Below, in pieces: positions 17,973 to 25,785 of a DNA stretch of 64,000 bases; positions within the stretch are counted from its first letter, which is position 1; each line of letters begins with the position of its first letter. The notes beneath the pieces were generated by a model that saw only the letters and a list, made by a program, of their open reading frames with translations, did not search any database and had not been told where the DNA came from. The stretch lies in assembly GCF_000014225.1 (NCBI RefSeq), contig NC_008228.1:3162001-3226000 (forward strand), read 5' to 3'. This DNA is from Paraglaciecola sp. T6c (GTDB lineage: Bacteria; Pseudomonadota; Gammaproteobacteria; Enterobacterales; Alteromonadaceae). A program made the position numbers and the translations under genes.

Positions 17973-18604
17973 GTTTGAGCTTTAATTTACTTCCTAAAAC
18001 ACAACAGTTTAATCAGTCGGCATTTGCCGTGTTCAAACACGCTTATTCACTGCGTATTATTATTCCCTATTTCTAGCATGTTTACTAAATCGCTGTAAAT
18101 TCTAATTTTTTTGACGGGATGACATAAAGACTTGGGGAAATACGACTAAACACCTCGATCTTGCACATAGGGGGAACCACAAACAAAAACCAATGAGTTG
18201 ACCACAAAGTCACTGCTTTTGATTTACACATGACTCAAACTTTCCCGATAGAAGTAACCTATTGTCAGATAACCAGTCAAAACATCAGTCTAATAATTAA
18301 CATGGCTGTCCTATTAATTCCTCGCTGTCAATTCCTCCTGTTAATGCATTTCGTGCGCCCAGCGCATGCTTTGGCGACAAAGTCGCTGCTTTTGATTTAC
18401 ACGCGACTCAAACTTTCCCGTTCAAAGTAACGATTTGTCAGATGGCCAGTCAAAACACCAGTCTAATAATTAACATGGCTGTCCTGTTAATTCACTCTGA
18501 TAGCCGAAGGCGATAAATAAGCGAAGCGCATAAAGTGTGAATTCCCATTTCATCAGGTAGAATGCCGCCACTTCAATTATTAATTCTTTTTGGGTAGTTT
18601 CTCG
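17973..18604. other. Intergenic region with two repeat-A copies
   Basis: No convincing gene in 630 bp. Two tandem copies of the dispersed repeat A occupy 18205-18310 and 18365-18495. They are followed by AGCCGAAGGC and GCGAAGCGC mini-hairpin-like fragments at 18502-18535. Confidence 0.6.
18205..18495. repeat. Dispersed repeat A, two tandem copies
   Basis: Each copy starts with (GCGAC)AAAGTCRCTGC, continues CTTTTGATTTACACRYGACT, CAAACTTTCCCG, TTGTCAGAT and CCAGTCAAAAC, and ends TTAACATGGCTGTCCTRTTAATTC. The copies at 18205 and 18365 differ at scattered sites. Related copies are at 27825, 28558 and 32706, and the head of the element (GCGACAAAGTCGC) is shared with the larger structured repeats at 25243, 29113 and 32454. 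Confidence 0.8.
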
Positions 18605-19474
18605 ATGCAAATCAATCGTGTACTTCTAACGGCTGTGGGCAGTGTGTTACTCGCTATGGTGACTATTCAGTCTGGTGCGTCTTTAGCCAAGCAGCTTTTC
18701 CCTATCGTTGGCCCAGAAGGCACCACGGCACTGCGTTTGGGATTTGCTGCTGCGGTACTTTGGTTAGTATTTCGTCCATGGCGAGCACTCCCTCAGGGGC
18801 GAGATTGGCGCAGCATTATTGTTTACGGCCTGTGCTTAGGCGGTATGAATATTCTGTTCTACTTGGCGATTGAACGTATTCCCTTAGGCATTGCAGTTGC
18901 CCTTGAATTCACCGGCCCGCTGGCTGTGGCTTTGTTTTCATCTAAACGAAAAAGTGACCTATTGTGGGTGGCTTGCGCCATAGCGGGGATCGTACTGCTA
19001 ATGCCTGATTTATCCAGCGCACAGGGCCTCGACCTTACCGGCGCGCTAATGGCACTAGGTGCTGGTGCATGCTGGGCAGGTTATATTTTATTTGGCACCC
19101 GTACAGGGAAACAAGCGTCTGGTGGCATCACTGTCGCTTTAGGCATGACGGTGGCAGCCATTGTGCTGGTCCCCGTTGGCGCGGTGACCCAAGGCTTAGC
19201 CTTATTTAGCTGGGAAGTACTGCCTCTAGGATTATTGGTGGGAGTGTTATCTAGCGCTCTACCCTACTCTTTGGAAATGGTCGCTCTTAGAAATATGCCG
19301 ACACAAGCGTTTAGCGTACTCATGAGTTTAGAGCCCGCCATCGCGGCCTTGGCGGGCTTGGCTATTTTGGGCGAGCACTTGAGCCTGTTGCAATGGGCTG
19401 CTATTGCCTTGGTGATTGTCGCGTCGATCGGCAGCAGCTTTACCCCTAAAAAAGCGGTCAATATGGGCGTGTAG
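18605..19474 (+). CDS. EamA-family transporter, RhtA-like exporter
   Basis: 289 residues from ATG 18605; a TTG five codons upstream is a less likely start. Ten membrane segments in two EamA repeats. Segments such as SGASLAKQLFPIVGPEGTTALR, FTGPLAVAL and LSSALPYSLEMVALRNMPTQAFSVLMSLEPAIAALAG match the RhtA/YdcZ-type amino-acid exporter subgroup (threonine/homoserine efflux). Inner membrane. Specificity is inferred from the subgroup only. Confidence 0.9.
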   Translation: MQINRVLLTAVGSVLLAMVTIQSGASLAKQLFPIVGPEGTTALRLGFAAAVLWLVFRPWRALPQGRDWRSIIVYGLCLGGMNILFYLAIERIPLGIAVALEFTGPLAVALFSSKRKSDLLWVACAIAGIVLLMPDLSSAQGLDLTGALMALGAGACWAGYILFGTRTGKQASGGITVALGMTVAAIVLVPVGAVTQGLALFSWEVLPLGLLVGVLSSALPYSLEMVALRNMPTQAFSVLMSLEPAIAALAGLAILGEHLSLLQWAAIALVIVASIGSSFTPKKAVNMGV

Positions 19475-19689
19475 TCGTTGTGCGAACGCACAAGACAATG
19501 CTGTAGCGCGCTCAAGGCTGCTACGCGCTTAGGGCGATTGCCCGCTCAAGGCTGTAATCCTCCCTTGGCGCAGCTCACTGGCTAAGCAAAACTAACACGA
19601 CAACCGGCATTCATTTTGATTTGGCATTCACATTGATTCGGCATTCACTTTAATAATAATGGTAGTTGGCTAACCCAGGTTTTTTAAGC

Positions 19690-20610
19690 CTAGTCGCCAC
19701 TTCTTGTGGCCAAGTTTGCGGCGACAGGCTCATCGGTCAACTTCGAGATAATCCATTTTTGCAGTGAATCGTCATTGTATCTAGGATGCCAAGCAGCAAT
19801 AACATCGAATGGCTCAGGGCAATGCTCAAGTTCAATTTCGACTAAATCTAGGCCCTTAATTGCTCTTGAGGGCAAAAAGGCGATGGAGTCTGTGGTGTTC
19901 AAATACATGGGCACAATCGAAAAACACGGGGCTGACACCACCACATTGCGTGTTAAACCAAACCCTTTAAACCAGTCATCAATTGAGCCTTTAAAGTTTG
20001 GCCGTGAAGGTGACGCAATAATACTCGGGTAGCTTGCCACCTCAGCCAGCGATGGGCTTTGCGTCGCGATAGAAGCATGGCGAGATGCCACACAAACATG
20101 GTGCTCTTCAAACAAGTTGATGATGGGGTAGCTATCAGGGATATAATCAGGAAAGGCAATCGCCAAGTTCACTTTGCCGCTTAGCATTAAGTCATGAAGT
20201 GTGTCTATTTCAAAGTCCCGAACGATGATCTTCAGATTTGGCGACTCAATTCTAAGTTTTGCAATTAAGCTAGGCAATACAACCTGTTGCGCATAATCCG
20301 TGGCAGAAATAACATACTCACCACTGATGGTTTTTGGGTTAAACACTTTTGGCGATAACAGTGCCTGAAAACCGTTCAACAGTTTATCGATATCAACGGA
20401 AAGGTGTTCCGCCAGTGGTGTAGGAATAAAGCCGTTGGTTTTTCGCAGGAACAACCTGTCGTCGAACACATCGCGTAGCTTCTTTAACTGTTCGCTCACC
20501 GCTTGTTGGGTTAAGCCCAGTTGACTGGCCGCTTTTGACGCATTTTTCTCGCGTATCAGCGCCTGAAAAATCCTGAGTTGTTTAATATCTAACCTGTCTA
20601 TTTTGCTCAT
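19690..20610 (-). CDS. LysR-type transcriptional regulator
   Basis: 306 residues from ATG 20610 with GAGGAA upstream; a longer frame to 20658 lacks a ribosome site. N-terminal winged helix (LDIKQLRIFQALIREKNASKAASQLGLTQQAVSEQLKKLRDVFDDRLFLR), then a type-2 periplasmic-binding-like effector domain. Divergent from the atypical SDR gene at 20773 across 162 bp, the classic arrangement for a LysR regulator and its target. Effector unknown. Confidence 0.92.
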   Translation of the reverse strand: MSKIDRLDIKQLRIFQALIREKNASKAASQLGLTQQAVSEQLKKLRDVFDDRLFLRKTNGFIPTPLAEHLSVDIDKLLNGFQALLSPKVFNPKTISGEYVISATDYAQQVVLPSLIAKLRIESPNLKIIVRDFEIDTLHDLMLSGKVNLAIAFPDYIPDSYPIINLFEEHHVCVASRHASIATQSPSLAEVASYPSIIASPSRPNFKGSIDDWFKGFGLTRNVVVSAPCFSIVPMYLNTTDSIAFLPSRAIKGLDLVEIELEHCPEPFDVIAAWHPRYNDDSLQKWIISKLTDEPVAANLATRSGD

Positions 20611-20772
20611 GTTATTCCTCGCCCAAGCAGTTCGCGTTTTATCCAAAACCGGTAGCATGCTAACACTTAACCAATTTATCCTGTATCACTAACAAAAAAG
20701 CGTTGTTTCTACTTGTTGTAAATAGTCACTAATATCCTGCCATCAAATGACTAAACACAACCGGAGAGACAA

Positions 20773-21378
20773 ATGAAAACAGTAATTTTAATTGGTGCAT
20801 TGGGCAAAATGGGGCAAGCAGCATTAACCGGGCTTGGTAAGCACAACGTTATCACTGCTGGGCGCTCTGGCGACGTTGATCACATAGTGGATATCACTAA
20901 CGAAGCGTCCATTCGTGAGCTGTATGAAAAAGTAGGTCATTTTGATGCAGTTGTGAACACAGTTGGTGTGTGTGAGTACGCAACCTTCGGTGAGATGACA
21001 GAAGCACAGTGGATGACCACAGTGATGAGCAAAATGATGGGCCAAATCAACCTAGTTCGCATTGGGCAAGAATACATCGCTGACAGCGGCTCGTTCACCC
21101 TAATCAGCGGCATTTTGAATAAAAAGCCCATTCCCTTTGCGATTGCCGATGCCACCACCAGCGGCGCCATTGACACCTTTGCTAAAATCGTATCACTGGA
21201 AATGCCACGAAACATCCGTATCAACGTGGTCAACCCAACGGTACTCACAGAAGCATGGGATGTTTACGGTGAAATGATGCCAGGCTTTCAGCCCGTACCA
21301 AGCGAATTGGTAGGCAAAGCGTTCGAACGCTCAGTAGACGGCTTCATCACAGGCGAAGTCATCGTCGTAGACGCATAG
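20773..21378 (+). CDS. Short-chain dehydrogenase-like protein lacking catalytic Tyr
   Basis: 201 residues, Rossmann fold. GALGKMGQ (residues 8-15) replaces TGxxxGxG, and NTVGV stands for the NAG motif. At the active-site position, where SDRs carry YxxxK, the chain reads PIPFAIADATTSGAIDTFAK, so the Tyr is absent and the Lys is not in register. It may bind NAD(P) as a sensor or use another mechanism. Divergent from a LysR gene and probably controlled by it. GGAGAG precedes the ATG. Confidence 0.85.
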   Translation: MKTVILIGALGKMGQAALTGLGKHNVITAGRSGDVDHIVDITNEASIRELYEKVGHFDAVVNTVGVCEYATFGEMTEAQWMTTVMSKMMGQINLVRIGQEYIADSGSFTLISGILNKKPIPFAIADATTSGAIDTFAKIVSLEMPRNIRINVVNPTVLTEAWDVYGEMMPGFQPVPSELVGKAFERSVDGFITGEVIVVDA

Positions 21379-21629
21379 CGCTTTAGCTGTCCCAAAGGAT
21401 GTCCAGAACGTACAAAGGATGTCGATATCTGCAAAGAGCGCCGAGAACGTAAAGAGAATTACCGGGCATTCAACGCACTTTTAGAGTGTGTTGAAAGCCT
21501 GTATGCAAATGAGCTTTAACATAAGATGTGGTTAGCATTCTGGCTCACCATTGCAGGCGTAATGAAGACAGCGAAGAATGCTTACCACCATTCTCATTCG
21601 CTAATCGCATTTAGAATATAAAATTTATA
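21379..21629. other. Intergenic region
   Basis: About 250 bp between the SDR gene and the convergent toxin remnant. No feature recognised. Confidence 0.3.
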
Positions 21630-21931
21630 TTAACCACGTATATACCAATATCCTGGTTTTCTATGATTATGCATTATGGCAACAATATTAATTTGATGAT
21701 TTTCAATAATCTTGTAAACAATAGAATATGGGAAACGGCTTAAACAAAACGACGATGAGTTTGCCCCATCTTTGACCACGCGGCAGGTAACGATTGAATT
21801 GACGCTATTGATTCTTCTATTTCGTGAACAAACTCGTGACCTAGTCCAAGAGATTGCTCCTGATACCAATCAAATGATGCTTTTACTTCAACTGCGACAT
21901 CAGGATGAAAAATAACAGAAAACGTCGACTA
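21630..21931 (-). pseudogene. ParE/RelE-type toxin, frameshifted
   Basis: Directly after the antitoxin stop the minus strand reads STFSVIFHPDVAVEVKASFDW...AWSKMGQTHRRFV and then meets TAA (21740-21742). Shifting one base gives LSRFPYSIVYKIIENHQI and then INIVAIMHNHRKPGYW, the second half of the same ParE-family toxin. Restoring one T in the TTTTGTTTAAG run (about 21740-21750) joins both halves. An ATG is also missing where the toxin should begin (TAG TCG at the antitoxin end). I conclude the toxin is inactive, unless this is a sequencing error. Confidence 0.85.
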
Positions 21932-22147
21932 AATAAGATCCTGTTTGATATCCCTCCAAGAGATACCTTCTACCTTCCCAGACTCTAATTCAGCACTTCG
22001 CGCTTCTACAAGCTTTAACCACTGGGTTTCAACATCATCTTCGGCAGTTGAATCCATAGCGGTTAAAAGACAATGAGCAGCAAGTGCTTTCTCTTTTGTA
22101 CTTAATTGCTCGATGTTTTCAAGCATGATTTTAAGCGCATTGGACAT
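21929..22147 (-). CDS. Addiction-module antitoxin of ParE-type system
   Basis: 72 residues of the 'putative addiction module component' family (MSNALKIMLENIEQLSTKEKALAAHCLLTAMD...), a helical protein ending in VEGISWRDIKQDLI as usual for this group. In intact systems it binds and neutralises the RelE/ParE toxin encoded directly downstream and autoregulates the operon. Here the antitoxin is intact while its toxin partner is broken. Confidence 0.8.
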   Translation of the reverse strand: MSNALKIMLENIEQLSTKEKALAAHCLLTAMDSTAEDDVETQWLKLVEARSAELESGKVEGISWRDIKQDLI

Positions 22148-22536
22148 ATTTGAGTCTCCAATAAATTCCGGTCCATAATACCATCAAAACGAAAGGAAAG
22201 AAGATGCAAGTTTTCAAGCTGATTGATAGCTATCTCATCATTAAACATGATCGCTCGGTGAGACCATTATTTGAGAGTAACTCAAATTCATATAAACCAC
22301 AGCCTTATTACAAAATCACCGCAGCAAACAAGTCATTAGGGTTATTTCCGCTGGTCTATGTGATAATTTTCTACTGCGAGCCTGACAAATTGACAAGATA
22401 AAGTGCCATGACTCCCCTTTTAATGTGCGTGCTTTCGTATAGAATCCCCGTCGTATTTTTACTTGTATGAATAAAAACGTGTTAAGCCGTTTAGCCTCAA
22501 CCTGTATCTGACAACGCCTTCCCTTTCCTCTGCAAA
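22148..22536. other. Intergenic region
   Basis: 389 bp holding the antitoxin promoter (leftward) and the MYG1 promoter (rightward). A 65-codon rightward frame at 22204-22401 has no recognisable domain and is probably not a gene. Confidence 0.35.
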
Positions 22537-23418
22537 ATGATAGAAATGATGAATGATAAAATAGTAGTAACCCACAGCGGCAATTTTCATGCTGACGATG
22601 TATTCAGTGTCGCGGCCCTTAAAAGCGTTTTCCCTACGTTTACCCTCATTCGCACCCGTGATAAAGACACTATCGCCAAGGCAGATGTGGTAATTGATGT
22701 AGGCGGCGAACACGATGCAGCAACAGACCGCTTTGATCACCACCAACGCGGCGGCGCCGGTGAGCGCGACAATGGCGTGCCCTACTCGTCATTTGGTTTG
22801 ATTTGGCAGAAATATGGCCTCACCATATGTGGCGATAATCAAGAGCTCGCCAACGCGATTGACGCCGGTCTGGTATCTACCATTGACGCCATCGATTGTG
22901 GCCACGTAAAAGGAGTGGCTGAAGGCATTAGCCTTAGCCAAACCATTTCAATGTTCAACCCAACGTGGCAAGAAGAAGGTGATTTTGACGCCGGCTTTAA
23001 CGAAGCGGTTGATTTCGCAGCGCGCGTATTAGCACGCGCAATAGCAGCGGCCAGCGGTGGATTAAACGCAAAAGCCATCGTCGCCGAAGCAATAAAAAAT
23101 GCACAAGATCCAAGAGTGATCGTGCTAGAAAAATACACCCCATGGAAGAAAACCGTTCACGCCCTATCAGAGCAAGCTTTGTATATGGTCTACCCGTCAC
23201 AATCAGGGCAATGGATGCTCCAAACCGTACCCGTAGAACCCGGCTCATTCGAAGACAGAAAATCCCTACCCAAACCATGGGCAGGCTTATCAGATGCAGA
23301 GCTACAAACAGAAACAGGCATAAAAGACGCCATGTTCTGCCACAACGGCTTATTCATAGCCGGCACGGCATCATTCGAAAGCACAATGAAAATGGCCGAA
23401 CTCGCCCTACAAGACTAA
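22537..23418 (+). CDS. MYG1-family metal-dependent hydrolase (UPF0160)
   Basis: 293 residues; a second in-frame ATG at 22549 is possible. Conserved metal-site motifs: THSGNFHADDVFS (about 12-24), VIDVGGEHD (about 52-60) and RFDHHQRGG (about 66-74), as in DHH-like phosphoesterases. Eukaryotic MYG1 is a 3'-5' RNA exonuclease; bacterial members are uncharacterised. Full length for the family. Followed by a hairpin terminator. Confidence 0.9.
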   Translation: MIEMMNDKIVVTHSGNFHADDVFSVAALKSVFPTFTLIRTRDKDTIAKADVVIDVGGEHDAATDRFDHHQRGGAGERDNGVPYSSFGLIWQKYGLTICGDNQELANAIDAGLVSTIDAIDCGHVKGVAEGISLSQTISMFNPTWQEEGDFDAGFNEAVDFAARVLARAIAAASGGLNAKAIVAEAIKNAQDPRVIVLEKYTPWKKTVHALSEQALYMVYPSQSGQWMLQTVPVEPGSFEDRKSLPKPWAGLSDAELQTETGIKDAMFCHNGLFIAGTASFESTMKMAELALQD

Positions 23419-23429
23419 AGCACCAAAAA

Positions 23430-23453
23430 GGGCAACGCATAAAGCTGTTGCCC
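23430..23453 (+). terminator. Hairpin after MYG1 gene
   Basis: GGGCAAC (23430-23436) and GTTGCCC (23447-23453), 12 bp after the stop codon. The T tract is weak. Confidence 0.6.
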
Positions 23454-23877
23454 TGCTTATCATCTATTTCAACTTTGGCTACCGACGCAGAAGCGCAGCC
23501 AAGGCTACCCCCAACCAAGTAATCCTCACTATCAGATAGTTATCATGAGTGTCTTCGTAATATCTAAAATTCACGATTTTTATCATGGGTGTCTTTGTAA
23601 TTTAAGTTAATGGCATTTATAAACAAGCAATAACCAATCAATACATGAAATGGTTGTATTATTTTAAGCGCTCAGACACGGCAATGAATCGCCAGTATGA
23701 AAAAGGGATGCAACTCAATACGCAATACAGCCAATCGCAAACACAAAACACCAATCAACCGCCTGGCAGTGCACACAGATAATCCCTCGAACGATTTGGT
23801 GTTGGCGATACGTAACGACATTGAAAACGTTCATTCAATGTTGATGAGGGGAATACACACATACTTGCTAACGGGAG
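23454..23877. other. Intergenic region
   Basis: 424 bp. A 20-bp imperfect direct repeat, ATCATGRGTGTCTTYGTAAT, occurs at 23543-23562 and 23583-23602. The rightward frame at 23697-23945 overlaps the AraC gene antisense and has no family, so I do not call it. Confidence 0.4.
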
Positions 23878-24585
23878 TCACACTTGTTTTGGCGTCACAC
23901 AGGCAATTGCACGGAATTCTCGCGTCATATGAGCTTGGTCGCTAAAGCCAAATTGCTGAGCTACATCCGCCAAATTTGGGGTTGGGTGTTGGCGTAAAAA
24001 GCCGATAGTTTTTTTTATCCGAAGGATGCGCTGATAATATTTAGGAGTCATTCCCAACCTAAGCTTAAAAATACGTTCAATTTGTCTTTGGCTCAAATCG
24101 ATACTATCACTGAGCTGGCCGAGCAACTCATCCTGCTCTATGCATTGCAATGCTTTGTCCAGAGAATCTGGGAGTACATTGGTAAAATCCAAATTTTTAT
24201 TTGCCCAAAGGTTTAGTATTTCAAGTGAGCTACTATTGCCTTTGTGTAACCTAAGTTGATTATAAATTTGGTAGAGACGATATTGCTCGTCTTGCTCTGG
24301 CGATAATAGCGTTGGCTTGTCATAGTGCCGCCCCAAAACACCATACCCGATTGCGGGATGAAAACGAATACCCGCAAGTTGCGCCCCTGGTGATAGAACA
24401 ATACGCTGAGCTTGTTTATTGATAGGAAGCATAATGACACCTTCATGCAAGGTATCACGGCCGATCATCACATCACCTACAAAGTTAAATATAATTCCAC
24501 TGCCAGCGTCGCTGTACAGCGGCTTTGTTATCGGTGTAGGTTGAGCCACAGAAGCTATCCACATTCCTTGCACAAATGCGGACAA
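23878..24585 (-). CDS. AraC-family transcriptional regulator
   Basis: About 235 residues from a TTG at 24585. The frame is open further upstream to within the preceding gene's end, and the conserved N-terminal FELSKPSGQLSAFVQGMW of DUF6597-type AraC proteins begins before that TTG, so the real start is probably a few codons earlier (CTG or another rare start). The C-terminal double helix-turn-helix is clear: LSQRQIERIFKLRLGMTPKYYQRILRIKK and ADVAQQFGFSDQAHMTREFR. It follows the AhpD-like gene by about 50 bp on the same strand and is probably cotranscribed. Confidence 0.88.
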   Translation of the reverse strand: MSAFVQGMWIASVAQPTPITKPLYSDAGSGIIFNFVGDVMIGRDTLHEGVIMLPINKQAQRIVLSPGAQLAGIRFHPAIGYGVLGRHYDKPTLLSPEQDEQYRLYQIYNQLRLHKGNSSSLEILNLWANKNLDFTNVLPDSLDKALQCIEQDELLGQLSDSIDLSQRQIERIFKLRLGMTPKYYQRILRIKKTIGFLRQHPTPNLADVAQQFGFSDQAHMTREFRAIACVTPKQV

Positions 24586-24634
24586 CTGCCCCGATGGTTT
24601 AGACAGCTCAAAGTGAAATGCGCTGGTACGTGAT

Positions 24635-25096
24635 TTATTGCGGTTTATAGGTGCCTACCTCTGGCGTAAACGTTTTGGCAATTCGGTTCCAACTATTGAT
24701 GGCATTAATGGCAATGGTTAAATCAACAATTGCTTGTTCACCCAATACCTTTGCCACGCTCTGATAACACTCATCATCCACTGGTTTAGCTAAGGTTAAA
24801 TGTTCAGCCCAATCCAGTGCGACCATTTCGGTCTCTGAATACAGGGGCATATCACGCCAAGCACTTAACCCAATGATTCGCTCCGGAGTCTCGCCTTCAC
24901 TCAAGGCATCTTTACTATGCATATCAATACAGAAAGCACATTGATTGATCTGCGAGACTCTCAATTTGACCAACTCCCAGATAACAGGAGTCACCGTTTC
25001 TGACACGCTAAATTGGGCACGCAAATAGCTTTCCTGATTCATCAGTATTTGCATTGCTTTTGATGCTAGAGCAAAGTAATTAACGCGTAAAGCCAT
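24635..25096 (-). CDS. Carboxymuconolactone decarboxylase (AhpD-like) protein
   Basis: 153 residues. The family motif ELVKLRVSQINQCAFCIDMHSKDA holds a CxxC (Cys53-Cys56 region) and the downstream His. This marks the AhpD-like peroxidase branch rather than true carboxymuconolactone decarboxylases. Likely a thiol-dependent peroxide-reducing enzyme. A GGAGATAAGAT ribosome site precedes ATG 25096. First gene of a pair with the AraC regulator. Confidence 0.88.
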   Translation of the reverse strand: MALRVNYFALASKAMQILMNQESYLRAQFSVSETVTPVIWELVKLRVSQINQCAFCIDMHSKDALSEGETPERIIGLSAWRDMPLYSETEMVALDWAEHLTLAKPVDDECYQSVAKVLGEQAIVDLTIAINAINSWNRIAKTFTPEVGTYKPQ

Positions 25097-25296
25097 ATCT
25101 TATCTCCTCAATTATTGAGGGCGTAAAGGTAACTGATGACGCAAAACAGATATTGAATATTTTCGACACTCACACCACAAAAAGAAAAAAGTGAATTATC
25201 CAATTGCTATTCATTTAATGCTACTCAGGTAAAGTGCTTCTCTACTTTGGCGACAAAGTCGCTGCTTTGCTTTTGCTTTTTTCTTTTATACCGACT

Positions 25297-25420
25297 CAAG
25301 TTTCCCGAGCATCGCAGACTCACTCTGGTTCGATTGAAGGGATTCAATCTAAGTGAAAGCCGCGTCGGGAACGCGTTTTCACGACCAGAGTTAGGCAAGA
25401 CGCACAGGAATAGAAACTTG
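25297..25420. other. Branched structured element, copy 1
   Basis: Four nested or adjacent stems. P1 CAAGTTTC/GAAACTTG (25297-25304, 25413-25420). P2 ACTCTGGT/ACCAGAGT (25322-25329, 25384-25391). P3 GATTGAA/TTCAATC (25332-25338, 25343-25349). P4 GTGAAA..CGCGT/ACGCG..TTTCAC (25353-25382). Copy 3 keeps every stem but changes bases in P3 and P4 in a compensatory way, so the fold, as RNA or single-stranded DNA, is what is preserved. Confidence 0.75.
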
Positions 25421-25533
25421 CTGGAGGGTGGCCCTTTTTGTTTACTTTTTGCGGCTGTTGGTAAAAAGTAGATCGAGCCCTCGGGACGAGGGTTTGAAAA
25501 AGCGTCATGGATGACGTGGGCGAAGCACATAAG

Positions 25534-25656
25534 TACGCGAAGCGTATGCCCTAGTAGCCGAAGGCTATCAATAAGCGCAGCGCATGAAGTGGGCGCAGCC
25601 CATAAAAGTGCACGCAGTGCATAAACAGCAAAGCTGTGCTCTGTGCACGAAGTGCA
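25534..25656. repeat. Mini-hairpin array 1
   Basis: Perfect 5-bp stem / 3-nt loop units at 25534 (TACGC GAA GCGTA), 25555 (TAGCC GAA GGCTA), 25590 (TGGGC GCA GCCCA), 25609 (TGCAC GCA GTGCA), 25625 (ACAGC AAA GCTGT) and 25644 (TGCAC GAA GTGCA). Most are followed by ATAA. The loop is always flanked by C and G. Confidence 0.85.
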
Positions 25657-25785
25657 TAAATAACAAAGATGCCCCCTTTGTTATATAAGCCCCCCTGATT
25701 ACCACGTATAAAAACCGCTGACTTCGCAATCTCCCTTTTTTGTTTTATTTTTGAGCAGTATTGTTTCTTCAGCTTGCGAGAAAAT

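Larger units (their letters stand above)
25243..25670. repeat. Composite structured repeat B, copy 1
   Basis: A non-coding block made of modules in fixed order: (1) a GGCGACAAAGTCGC mini-hairpin (25248 on); (2) a branched element at 25297-25420; (3) hairpin ACTTTTT/AAAAAGT (25444-25469); (4) CCCTC/GAGGG (25478-25492) and CGTCAT/ATGACG (25503-25516) hairpins; (5) an array of 13-nt mini-hairpins (25534-25656). Copies 2 and 3 are at 29096-29560 and 32454-33285. ORFs through it are chance frames. Confidence 0.85.

Noticed and set aside
22204-22401. 65-codon rightward ORF
   Set aside because: Lies in the antitoxin/MYG1 promoter region and has no domain. A small real gene cannot be excluded.
23142-23522. 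126-codon ORF in another frame of the MYG1 gene
   Set aside because: Shadow of a strongly supported gene, Arg-rich as expected of an out-of-frame translation.
25322-25391. tRNA-like cloverleaf
   Set aside because: There are GGTTCGA and three stems, but no acceptor/CCA, no anticodon arm of 5+7 geometry and the arms are in the wrong order. I keep it as a novel structured repeat.
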